A DNA stretch of 64,000 nt from contig CM069871.1 of the NCBI GenBank assembly GCA_036172665.1, positions 60,324,713 through 60,388,712 of the forward strand, read 5' to 3'. Below, piece after piece: positions 1-8,970 of this stretch. Both the position numbers and the translations under genes were made by a program. The notes under the pieces are model-generated. The model saw only the letters and a program-made list of their open reading frames with translations, did no database searches and was not told where the DNA came from. The stretch comes from Prosopocoilus inquinatus. Its lineage: Eukaryota; Arthropoda; Insecta; Coleoptera; Lucanidae. Every line of letters begins with the position of its first letter. The first letter of the stretch is position 1.

Positions 1-315
1 GGTCGCATACGCAAAAATGATATTGGGAATATAAATAGATCCGTTTTGTTTTTTTTTTTTGAGTAAGTTGCGCCAACGGAGAAAAATTTAAACCAGTAAA
101 TTGCCCAGGCTATATAAGAGACTCCGTCTCATGAAATCTAGAAGGTCGTGGTTCAAACCCTTCCTTTCTTCGTTAGGGATCAGGCCCGGTTTGACTTTAT
201 TAATTTGTGACGTGCATGGAGCACGCAATCATCGTTGTGGTATACTCAGCGCCCGGTTTTGGTGTTTGATGAACTTCTGCCCCAGTTTCGCGATGTGTCC
301 GTCTGGAGGACGACG
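1..315. repeat. Repeat-like DNA left of the first transposon
   Basis: No gene seen. Part of this stretch (about 195-240, a GACTTTATTAATTTGT-type segment followed by a diverged GCACG..CAATCATC run) resembles the tandem units at 47.7-48.4 kb inside the Rop intron, so it is probably a fragment of the same repeat family. A GGTTCAAACCC at 150-160 looks like a pol III B box but no convincing A box or cloverleaf goes with it. Confidence 0.4.
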
Positions 316-681
316 TATAAGGTGACTACGCGAGAATTCCTACCCCCTTTAACTCCTTTATTTTTGATTTCAGGAAAAACTGTTTAATACAAAACTTATA
401 GGGACTAATTCAAAGTTTCTATGTGTGCTCACAGAAAAACAATTGATGGTCGGATAAACGAGATATAAGCTAAACTTAAGTTTTTTTTTAATGGAAAACC
501 CTGTATATTATTACGATTTTCGATTCTAAATAAAATTCTACTGAGATTACGTATACAATAAAACCAATAATGTAGAAGGTGTCTACAAAATAAATAAAAT
601 TCCTATTTAATTTATTTTATTTTTGAATTTTAGAAATAGAAAACTTGAATAATGATTCTTTTATAATAATAAGAGACGTGA

Positions 682-2358
682 ATGTATGTCCATATGAGGC
701 AAGGCACTACTCGGATCCCTAATAAATTATTCGTAAATGATAATAGATCTTATAGCTGTCCTCAGGATATTGTCAATGGTTTTGCCGATTTATTTTCTAA
801 AATCCACTTGCCTGATTCTGGAATTATTGAACTTAATGATATATATTCGAACTCTCTCCCATTTCATATGCCACCTGTGTCCGAAGTAGAACTATTAAAC
901 ATAATGGTAAAATTTCCTATTAAATTTACTGCAGGGGATGATTCAATTCCAAGCTTCTTGGTCCACGACGCTAGATATGCTTTTGTCAAGCCATTACTTC
1001 ATATTATTAATGTTGCCATTGCTACGTCTTCTTTCCCGGATACCTGGAAAAGGGCCAGAATTACGCCTGTCTATAAAAAAGGTGATAAAGGGCAGATAAA
1101 AAATTATCGCCCTATAGCAATTTTGAACAACTTTGCTAAAATTTTTGAACAACTTATATATAAGCTTATTTATAGACAAACTTTCTCTTACATTGCTACA
1201 TGTCAGCACGGCTTTATTTCTGGTAGGTCAACGATTACGAACTTAGTCACTATAACGCAATTTATTGCTGAACAATTGAATAAACAGGGACAAGTTGACG
1301 TTGTATATACCGATCTATCTAGTGCTTTTGATATGGTACACCACGGTATCCTTCTCAGGAAACTTAGCTCTTTCGGCATGACTTCTTCGTTGTTACATCT
1401 TATGAAATCTTATTTAACAGCCAGAGTAAGTTATGTGTTTTACAACGGCTACAAATCATTTGAATATCAGGCAACCTCTGGTGTTCCGCAGGGTTCTAAC
1501 TTAGGACCTTTGCTATTTGTTTTATTTATAAATGATTTGTTAAACTCTCTTGAATGTCGAGTGCTTGCGTTTGCAGATGATTTAAAAATTTATGCGTCGG
1601 TTTCGACTGTTCATGAAGCTATTCAGCTACAGCAAGGTCTTGACACTATTAACTATTGGTGTGCCAACAATTATCTTAAGTTAAACATCAATAAGTGTTG
1701 TTCTGTAACGTACACCAAAAGACTCAGTCCGATTAACTATGACTATAAATTAAATGGTCAAGTAATTATAAGGAAAACCTCCACAATGGATCTTGGGGTG
1801 CTTTTTGATTCTACTCTAAGCTTTTCTTCCCACATAAAAAATATAGTTACCGCAGCCTCAAAAACACTTGGTTTTGTCTTTCGTACAGTCAAGTACTTTG
1901 ATAACATTGATGTATTTAAATGTCTTTTCAATTCCTTAGTTATTAGCAGACTTGAATATGCTTCTCAAGTCTGGTCACCTTATTACATTTGCTATCGTTT
2001 AGATATCGAGCGTATACAACGTAGGTTTCTTAAATTCCTTTCGTTGAAAATCTCTGGGGAATATCCCCCAAGAGGTGTTGACTATGACGACCTACTACGC
2101 AGACATAATTTTCAATCCCTTAGTCAACGTCGGGAAATACAAGGTGCTCGATTTATTTGGAAAGTCATTCATTATAAATTTGATTGTGTCGAAATCTTGG
2201 AATCTTTGAATTTTATGGTGCCACGTTTCAACTCGAGATGGTCTACAACATTTTATCTGCGTACAGCTAAGAGTAATATCTTAATTAAAGCGCCTATATA
2301 CACTATGTGCCGTAATGCTGATGCAAAATATGATGATATATTTTGTGATACTTTATGA
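682..2358 (+). CDS. LINE reverse transcriptase, truncated (family A)
   Basis: Encodes the reverse transcriptase region of a non-LTR retrotransposon of the Jockey/CR1-like group, which copies its own RNA into genomic DNA at a nicked target. Recognisable blocks in order: the finger region KGDKGQIKNYRPIAILNNFA (about residue 130), DLSSAFDMVHHG (about 210), GVPQGS (267-272) and the catalytic FADD box (298-301), followed by the thumb and C-terminal region. The 558-codon frame is uninterrupted, but the endonuclease domain and ORF1 are missing because of 5' truncation, so it cannot be autonomous. The ATG at 682 belongs partly to the target duplication and is not a genuine start. Related copies lie on the minus strand at 27.8-28.3, 31.9-32.85 and 36.4-37.26 kb. 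Family-level naming is from motifs only. Confidence 0.85.
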   Translation: MYVHMRQGTTRIPNKLFVNDNRSYSCPQDIVNGFADLFSKIHLPDSGIIELNDIYSNSLPFHMPPVSEVELLNIMVKFPIKFTAGDDSIPSFLVHDARYAFVKPLLHIINVAIATSSFPDTWKRARITPVYKKGDKGQIKNYRPIAILNNFAKIFEQLIYKLIYRQTFSYIATCQHGFISGRSTITNLVTITQFIAEQLNKQGQVDVVYTDLSSAFDMVHHGILLRKLSSFGMTSSLLHLMKSYLTARVSYVFYNGYKSFEYQATSGVPQGSNLGPLLFVLFINDLLNSLECRVLAFADDLKIYASVSTVHEAIQLQQGLDTINYWCANNYLKLNINKCCSVTYTKRLSPINYDYKLNGQVIIRKTSTMDLGVLFDSTLSFSSHIKNIVTAASKTLGFVFRTVKYFDNIDVFKCLFNSLVISRLEYASQVWSPYYICYRLDIERIQRRFLKFLSLKISGEYPPRGVDYDDLLRRHNFQSLSQRREIQGARFIWKVIHYKFDCVEILESLNFMVPRFNSRWSTTFYLRTAKSNILIKAPIYTMCRNADAKYDDIFCDTL

Positions 2359-2475
2359 TTTGCTTGCAGCATTTTATTAAACTAAATGTATTTAAATTGT
2401 TAGTATTTATATTGTTGTGTTTTCTTTTCGTCCTGTAATTGGGTATTTCCTGTTGGGCGACTACTACTTACTTAC
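684..2475 (+). mobile_element. 5'-truncated LINE (family A) with perfect target-site duplication
   Basis: A 23-base direct repeat (661-683 and 2476-2498, identical) brackets this insertion, marking the exact element ends. The 5' end starts inside the reverse transcriptase ORF at the same reading frame as the related copy at 32.4-32.85 kb. The 3' end is a short CTACTACTTACTTAC tail rather than poly(A). The insertion lies in the middle of the TA-flanked DNA transposon. The perfect duplication and open reading frame indicate a recent insertion. Confidence 0.9.
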
Positions 2476-3100
2476 TTATAATAATAAGAGACGTGAATCA
2501 AAACTTGTTAAAAAGATTTACACTTTGCGGAAAAAAATTGAAGATGCTTTGAATATGTTTTATGATAAATTTTTAATCATTTTTTTTTCCTAAATATTTT
2601 TCGTTTCTAGTTAAAAAGTTAATTTTTGGAAAACATGTAAATCGGTTTAATGTGTTAATGGTAAAATTTTATTTAATGTTATTTTATTTAAAACCAAAAC
2701 TTCGTTTATTTTTTTTGGGCATCCGACGCTCAATTGTTTGTTGTGAGTATCTGTAGCAGTAGTGAAATAAATTCTACAACTTTTTTTATCCTTTCTTCTT
2801 GCAAAAATAAAAAATAAATTAATTAAGCAGGAATTATTTTATACACATCTTCTACATTATTAGTTTTATCATACATATAGTCCCATTAGAATTTAATTTA
2901 GAATCGAGAATCGTAATAATATACAGGGTATTCCATTAAAAAAAAAACTTAAGTTTAGTTCATATCTCTTTTATCCGACCATCAATTGTTTTTCTGTGAC
3001 CACACAGAGAAACTTTGAATTAGTCCTTTTAAGTTTTTTTTTTTGTAATAAAAAATAAAAGAGTTAAAGGGGGTAGGAATTCTGGCGTAATCACCTTATA

Positions 3101-3597
3101 CATTTTAGTATTGTCGAGGTACCTCGGAGGAGATTTCCTCAATGGTACGACTTTTTGTCGACTCTTGCCTCGTGCCTTGGAGGACAGAAACTCATTTGAG
3201 TTGCCTCAACCCTCGTCCCCTTTGTTAAGAACATGTACGTTGTAATGCTCTCTTTTTCGCACAAATTATTTTTGTCGAACTTGTCTTTCCTTACAGGCTA
3301 ACGTACGACGTTTTTTTTTTCGACATACTACCAGTTTCCTGTGACGATCCTTTTGAGGGGAACAGATATCACGCATCGGCTTTCGTTGTAGCAGCCTTCG
3401 TGTTGGCGTCTCCATACGTCAACGTTTGCGAGCGTCCAAAAATTTCTATTGAAGACGATTCAGGTGGGAGGTTCCAATTAAATTGTGGACACGGCCGTAT
3501 GTCGAATTTGTTGAATTAATTAATAACTTCAGTGTTTTGGGTGCTTAACGCCAGAAATAGTATTGCAAGTGTAAAAACGTGCGGACTTTCATTATAA
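3101..3597. other. Spacer between two DNA transposons; repeat-like
   Basis: No gene. A GTGCTTAACGCCAG segment near 3540 is similar to one at 49,138, and the CCTTACAGGCTA near 3290 recurs at about 48.8 kb, so this appears to be another fragment of the long repeat that occupies Rop introns at 46-49 kb. Confidence 0.35.
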
Positions 3598-4382
3598 TAC
3601 AGGGTCTCCCAAGTCGACCGGAAGTCGCCGCTATCTTTCTTATTTTAAATGGAATGCTATATTTTTTATTGCAAATTCTGATTCTACGCATTAGTCTAAG
3701 TAAGAATTGTTAAGGCTTCCCTATACTTAAATGTAACCGATTTTGAGATATCTGGAGATTTATCTAAAAAATTGTTTTGGTCAGCATTTATTGAAGAGAT
3801 TGTATTTATGACACTTTCAAATTTAGAAATTCAGGTGGCATGTCGTTTTGAAGTACTATCTTCGGGCTTTCAAATAGTGTCCTAATTATCCCTGAAAAAA
3901 TCACAGGCTGGTCATAAAATGGTGTCGAACCTCACTATGTTTAACTGTCCAAAATTCAATTTTCGTAAATGGAATACCTTGTATATTTTTACATCATGAG
4001 ACAGAGAATCAAATTCTACATCGATTAGTATTAGTATTCCCTATACCCATCTGCAGTAGTTTTCTTGTTATCAGCAGTTCTTTATTTTGTTTGGGTAATT
4101 AATGGAATTAATGCCGTTATTCGTAGCAAATTTTCAAAAAGAAACAGATATTGAACTGCTAATTTTTAAAGAATTAACTAATTGCTAACCATAACATTAT
4201 TTTGGCGTACATAACGGCATAGATCTTAAAGAAGGTAGATACCTGCCGTAAGTTTATTGTTTTCATGAACGAGCGTCTTAAAAACATAAGCATGCCATGA
4301 AAAACAATTTTCTTTGTTAGTTTGACGTTTTTATTAAAAAAAGAAAAATTTTGTGCAAATCGTTTTTGATTGCAGTGAGAAC

Positions 4383-4448
4383 CTCGAGCAGTCTCTGGAC
4401 AGCTGTTTCAGCCCTGCTTGGGGCTTCTTCAGCAGAAACGTAGCTCGA
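4383..4448 (-). ncRNA. Hammerhead ribozyme, type I (copy 1)
   Basis: On the minus strand: stem I TCGAGC...CTG, catalytic CTGAAGA, stem II AGCCC-CAAGCA-GGGCT, GAAA, a short stem III CAGCTG, cleavage triplet GTC, then CAG...GCTCGA closing stem I. Every invariant core nucleotide of the CUGANGA...GAAA...NUH consensus is present. The very short stem III is known from animal type I hammerheads, which are thought to work best as dimers. It is the inverted partner of copy 2. Confidence 0.8.
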
Positions 4449-4784
4449 CATTCCCACTGCAGACCAAAAACGACTTGCCCAATTTATTCGCAATTGCGAT
4501 GTAAGAGTGGTGAACATATAAAATAGCGACATCTTACTATCGCTTTTTGACCATAACATTGCAGTAGGATAGACAAATTGAAGCGGGATTTGCTCCTAAT
4601 GAGTCCCCCATGCAAGGCGGCCATGCTTGCTGTCAAAGCATAATGAAAGATTTTAGAAAAATTTTGTGCAAATCGTTTTTGATCAAAAAGCGATAGTAAG
4701 ATGTCGCTATTTTATATGTTCACCACTCTTATATCGCAATTGTGAATAAATTGGGCAAGTCGTTTTTGGTCTGCAGTGGGAATG

Positions 4785-4849
4785 TCGAGCTACGTTTCTG
4801 CTGAAGAAGCCCCAAGCAGGGCTGAAACAGCTGTCCAGAGGCTGCTCGA
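4785..4849 (+). ncRNA. Hammerhead ribozyme, type I (copy 2)
   Basis: TCGAGC (4785-4790) pairs with GCTCGA (4844-4849) and CTG (4798-4800) with CAG (4836-4838) to form stem I with an internal loop. CTGAAGA is at 4801-4807, stem II at 4808-4812/4819-4823 with a CAAGCA loop, GAAA at 4824-4827, and a two-pair stem III (A-U, C-G) with an AGCT loop. Predicted self-cleavage is after C4835 of the GTC triplet. All core positions are intact. Confidence 0.82.
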
Positions 4850-5079
4850 GGTTCTCACTGCAATCAAAAACGATTTGCACAAAATTTTTCTAAAATCTTT
4901 CATTATGCTTTGACAGCAAGCATGGCCGCCTTGCATGGGGGATTCATTAGGAGCAAATCCCGCTTCAATTTGTCTATCCTACTGCAATGTCTGGTCAAAA
5001 AGCGATAGTAAGATGTCGCTATTTTATATGTTTTTATTAAACAACAATACGTCAACGTTGTTGAGTGATAAAAACAACA

Positions 5080-6147
5080 ATGAATAATTTTGGTTATTCT
5101 AATGAACAATTATTAAATTTATTTTACATTCATGGAGAATGCAATAAAATTGTTACGAGAACATGTAGAAGATTTAATGAAATGTATCCGCAGTTTCCGC
5201 CAATGACCGAAAAAATTTGTAGAAGGTATGAACGTAACTTTTTAAGAAGTGGTACCGTTAGACCAAAGAAAACTTCGTCGTGTCCTGTAACTGGCAATGA
5301 AGAAAACGAAATTTCTGTTTTGGCATTCTTTCAAGTTTATCCGCGAGCATCTATCGCCGCTGCTGAACACGATTTAAATGTAGCACATTCATCCATACAA
5401 AGAATTCTGCACAAGCATAAATTACATGATTACAAGTTTATTACGCTTTGCAATCGGAAGATCCGGCGATTCGAATGCGATTTTGTGAAGCACTTTTGAC
5501 ATATTATCAAGAAGACCACAGTTTCATGCAGAAGATCATTTGGACAGATGAGGCTAAGTTTACTCATGAAGGAATTTTAAATAGGCATAATTCTCACGTA
5601 TGGGCAAGGGAAAATCCACATTTTGTTAGAGAGAGAGAGGATTCCAAAATAAATTTAGTTTTAACGTTTTTGCAATTTTGAAAGATAACAGATGTTCCTA
5701 TTTTATTTATAACGAAAATATCTAAATTCTCGTCGTTATTTAGACATTTTGAGAACTGTGGTGATAAATTTTTTAGAAAATTTACCATTAAATGCTTATT
5801 TTAATTGTTGGTATCAGCTAGATGGAGCTCCAGCACACAGTACTAACGAAGTGGGAGAGCAGTTAAACGAACTTTTTCCAAATCGATGGATAGGACGCCA
5901 CGGTCCTTTGAGATGGCCCCCGTGATCACCTGATCTTACGCCATTGGATTTCTATCTGTGGGGTAAAATTAAATCGGAGGTTTAACGTGAACCTGTAAAT
6001 GATAGGCAAGATCTCGAAAATCGAGTTATAAATTGCTTTCAAAATTTAAATCCCATGGAAATACGACGAGCAACCACAGAGGGTGTTGTATCACGAATAA
6101 GAAATTGTCTCCGCATGAACGGCAGGCAATTTGAACAAGCTTTGTAG
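5080..6147 (+). pseudogene. Mariner-like (DD41D) transposase, decayed
   Basis: Transposase of the Tc1/mariner superfamily, which cuts and pastes the element. The N-terminal helix-turn-helix region runs from the ATG at 5080 (MNNFGYSNEQ...). A frameshift near 5450 moves to the frame carrying IIWTDEAKF, the first catalytic Asp, and a second shift near 5680 moves to the frame carrying LDGAPAHS (second Asp, 5821) and SPDLTPLDFYLWG (third Asp). There are 41 residues between the second and third Asp, which is the DD41D spacing. In-frame stops occur at about 5924 (TGA where CGA/Arg is expected, a CpG decay change) and 5982 (TAA). The frame ends with TAG at 6145-6147. Two frameshifts and two stops mean it is dead. 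It is centred between the element's own inverted repeats. Confidence 0.85.
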
Positions 6148-7139
6148 TTATTTTACGATGTTACAATTTTGCAATAGTAAGGATACTTTTCATTGCTTTG
6201 TTAATTTTGTTAAATTCTTTGTTACTTGTTTGTACTGTATGTGACTTTTTAAATTTTAGATAAATGGAGGCCGTAGAAAGATACACTACATAAAAATTTA
6301 CTACAGAATTTCCAATAACTTCTTTTGTTCTTATTGTAGGTCGCCACTTCCTCTTCTTTTTGCTTTTCATGGCCAACTTTATCTAAAATTTAAAAAAATC
6401 ATGTTGCTTATCTGTTAGTGTTATAACTCAATAAATATTTTTGTTTTCTCGTCACTTACTGCTAAAAAATACAATAATTCAAGAAAAATATACCATTATA
6501 ATAAAAAAATTACTGATAACAAGAAAACTACTGCAGATGGGTATAGGGAATACTAATACTAATCGATGTAGAATTTGATTCTCTGTCTCATGATATAAAA
6601 ATATACAGGATGTTCCATTTACGAAAATTGAGTTTTGGGCAGTTAAACATAGTGAGGTTCGACACCATTTTATGACTAGCCTGTGATTTTTTCAGGGATA
6701 ATTAGGACACTATTTGAAAGCCTGAAGATAGTACTTCAAAACGACATGCCACCTGAATTTCTAAATTTGAAAGTGTCATAAATACAATCTCTTCAATGAA
6801 AGCTGACCAAAACTATTTTTTAGATAAATCTCCAGATATCTCAAAATCGGTTACATTTAAGTATAGGGAAGCCTTAACAATTTTTACTTAGACTAATGCG
6901 TAGAATCAGAATTTGCAATAAAAAATATAGCATTCCATTTAAAATAAGAAAGTTAGCGGCGACTTCCGGTATAATCGGAAGTGATATAAAAGTGAAAATA
7001 TTTTAGTCTGAAAGATCACCTTTCGCCGTGGCAGCTTGCTAAGTTTCATATTTTTTGTGTATTTCCTTCCTCTAAAACTTTTAATATGCCACTCAACTTG
7101 GGAGACCCTGTATAAAATATATAACATAAAAAACAAAAC

Positions 7140-7800
7140 GAGAAATTCATTTTATAAAAAAAGTAAATTAATAATATTTTAATATGAATATTTACTTCTT
7201 TTAATTAAGATCCATTGAAATACTGAAATATTGATTTGAAGAGAAGAAAGGCGTACAGAACTTCATGCGTACAAATTATTTTTTCGTTTAAACCACCAAC
7301 GCTGACTACAAACTTTTTTAAAATACAGAGTTTAAATTAAATTAATAAAAAATAAACTGGTTATGATTAAATTATGATTACTAAAAAAAGCACACACCGT
7401 GAAGAGTTCTATCTTCGTTCACGAAATTAATAAATTAATTTCAAACTGAGGAACTGAGGAAAATAATTTAAAATAAACTTCAACGAGAAACGGAGCGTAA
7501 CTCGGTCAAGAGGCTTTTTTTGAAGAATTCGGAAGATAGGCTTCTTCTACGCTCCCGCTCTACTTAAGCAATATTCCCTTCCCGATTGTTATACAAGTAG
7601 GAAGAGGAAATACCGGATGTTGCATTTGCTACGCAAAAATTATCCTTAATTGAGTGCATAAATTGCAAGTGTTGTCGGTCCGATTTTGTTGTTCTCTGAC
7701 AAGTCGTGCTGTGTGCATCTCAATTCTGCAAATCATTTCATTTTGACCTTGTACGCATTTTTTATTCATTATAATATTACTTAATCGCAACTTAATTTTT
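7140..7800. repeat. Dispersed repeat, LTR-like (copy 1)
   Basis: Aligns over about 600 bp, same orientation, with 25.83-26.40 kb: shared CACCAACGCTGACT, AACTTCAACGAGAA, GGATGTTGCATTTGCTA and AATCGCAACTTAATTTTT landmarks in order. No coding region. The pair could be solo LTRs of one family; no element body lies between them in a form I can recognise. Confidence 0.55.
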
Positions 7801-7883
7801 ATAAAAACTTTGCCTTTCTACATACCGAATATATTGAACCCTTACACAAGCAGTATGTACAGTTTTAAATGTGTAACATATTT

Positions 7884-8030
7884 TAAGTACAAAGTTTTTT
7901 TAATCTCGAACCGGACAGAAATATAAAGGGAAAACACTCAACGTTTCGCTATAGATTTATAGCTTCGTCAAAAAAAAAACGTTGAGTTTATATTTCGGTC
8001 CGGTTCGAGATTCAAAAAACTTTGTACTTA
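7884..8030. repeat. Short foldback with a hammerhead-like core in its loop
   Basis: About 44 bp at 7884-7927 (TAAGTACAAAG...GAAATATAAA) are repeated inverted at 7987-8030. The loop, read on the minus strand, contains TTGACGA, a perfect GCTATA/TATAGC stem, then GAAACG (7970 to 7941). That is a hammerhead stem II flanked by near-consensus core, but the first C of CUGANGA is T and no clear cleavage triplet or stem I is visible, so it is probably a decayed ribozyme motif. Confidence 0.5.
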
Positions 8031-8040
8031 CAATTTTCAT

Positions 8041-8867
8041 CGGACAAGAACAAACTTCAATTGTAACAAATTTGTTAATAGTTTGATTTCAAGAGTCACT
8101 TTTGACACAAAATAATACACTTACATTGCGCTTAAATTTTTAAGTGCACATACTCTTCAGGTGCGTCAAGGTCAGTACACACTTTGGTCTTGTCTACATC
8201 TTACACTGATATAAATATTATTGCATAAATTGAGTCATTTTCGGTTAAGATTAGATCATTTATTTTCGTATTTAACTAACACCCACGACCGTCACAACTG
8301 AAGCTGCTGGCTGTGCTGCAAGTTAATTTCTTCAGCACAAATCTTGTTTCCACTCAGGTAGGCAGCTTTACTTATGTAATATTATTTGATGTTTTAATTT
8401 TATCCTGATTACGTAGTGTTTTCTTAGTTTTAGAAAGATATTTCTTTATATACATATTTCAATTTACAATTATAAGTGAGAGCAATTTTTCCTGTCTTTA
8501 TCATCATTATATTATTTTTTCCATTTTCGTTTTGCATCTTGTAATTCCTTCTTCGTCTTTCATTGATACTTTTATCATTTTATTGCCAACTATTTCCATC
8601 TACGTAACACCAGTGCAATGCTTCTTCCCTTTGCTGTATATGCGTTTCCTTTTTTCAAGGTTTGCAGCTGCGAGTATTCTTCGAATGAATTCAGTCCCAA
8701 ATTTTCTGTGAATTGTTTACAACGACAACGACGTTACGATTCTTTTAAGTAACAGAGGCGCATCATCATTACATCTTTTGCTTTTACTTAAACATTGAAA
8801 CTTCCAATTTCTAAATAAGCCACTGGCTAATTGTTATTGCGTGTGAACAATTGATGAACCATCTTAC
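8041..8867. other. Downstream intronic/intergenic DNA after receptor exon 4
   Basis: I looked on the minus strand for the missing C-terminal exons of the odorant receptor and could not identify them. Short open stretches exist but none has a convincing splice-phase match plus a 7tm_6 C-terminal pattern. Confidence 0.4.
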
Positions 8868-8970
8868 CTGTTTAGAGGTCCGTCCAAGTGGCGCCTAAAT
8901 TTGATCACCGTCTCTTTGTCGAACCCGCTACTTAATAGAACGCTGTACACGCAGCTTTTGAATTCCCAGC
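8868..8970 (-). CDS. Odorant receptor exon 4
   Basis: Acceptor TTTCATATTAG, donor CAG|GTAAGA. Joins in phase to give LLGWEFKSCVYSVLL and a charged intracellular segment VIKFRRHLDGPLNR. It lies only about 45 bp from the TIR of the satellite-bearing element. Confidence 0.7.

Larger units (their letters stand above)
318..3098. mobile_element. DNA transposon with ~310-bp terminal inverted repeats, interrupted by a LINE
   Basis: The sequence from about 318 to 635 is repeated in inverted orientation from about 2790 to 3098, beginning AAGGTGA-(C/T)TACGC and including a shared TTACGATTnTCGATTCTAAAT stretch. Both ends are flanked by TA, as expected for Tc1/mariner-type elements. Without the nested LINE it would be only about 960 bp and it has no transposase reading frame, so it is a non-autonomous element. 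The left and right repeats differ at scattered positions, so it is not very recent. Confidence 0.75.
4339..5029. mobile_element. Foldback repeat with two hammerhead ribozymes, nested in the mariner
   Basis: A 12-base direct repeat, GTTTTTATTAAA, flanks it (4327-4338 and 5030-5041). Inside, a unit of about 200 bp on the left (about 4346-4552) is repeated inverted on the right (about 4684-4890), and a ~98-bp middle block (4556-4655) also recurs inverted at 4891-4988. Each arm contains one hammerhead core. The same blocks occur in permuted order at 62,333-62,590, which fits monomers of about 300 nt that were once tandem or circular. Which element class it belongs to (retrozyme-like, Penelope-associated or SINE-like) cannot be decided here. 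Confidence 0.75.
3600..7110 (+). mobile_element. Mariner-like DNA transposon (DD41D type) with ~500-bp TIRs
   Basis: Ends are CAGGGTCTCCCAAGT at 3600 and its complement ending at 7110, each flanked by TA (3598-3599 and 7111-7112). The inverted repeats extend over about 500 bp (3600 to about 4100; about 6510 to 7110), unusually long for a mariner relative, and the right arm carries an extra ~125 bp near 6970-7095. Between them lie a broken plus-strand transposase (5080-6147) and a nested foldback repeat (4339-5029). Confidence 0.85.

Noticed and set aside
150..160. GGTTCAAACCC, a pol III B-box match
   Set aside because: No A box at the right distance and no cloverleaf; likely chance within repeat DNA, so not called as a tRNA or SINE head.
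4317..4559. Minus-strand 80-codon frame with the SYVSAEEAPSR peptide (also at 62,460-62,660)
   Set aside because: It is the hammerhead ribozyme read as protein; conservation follows RNA pairing and the flanks have no coding signal.
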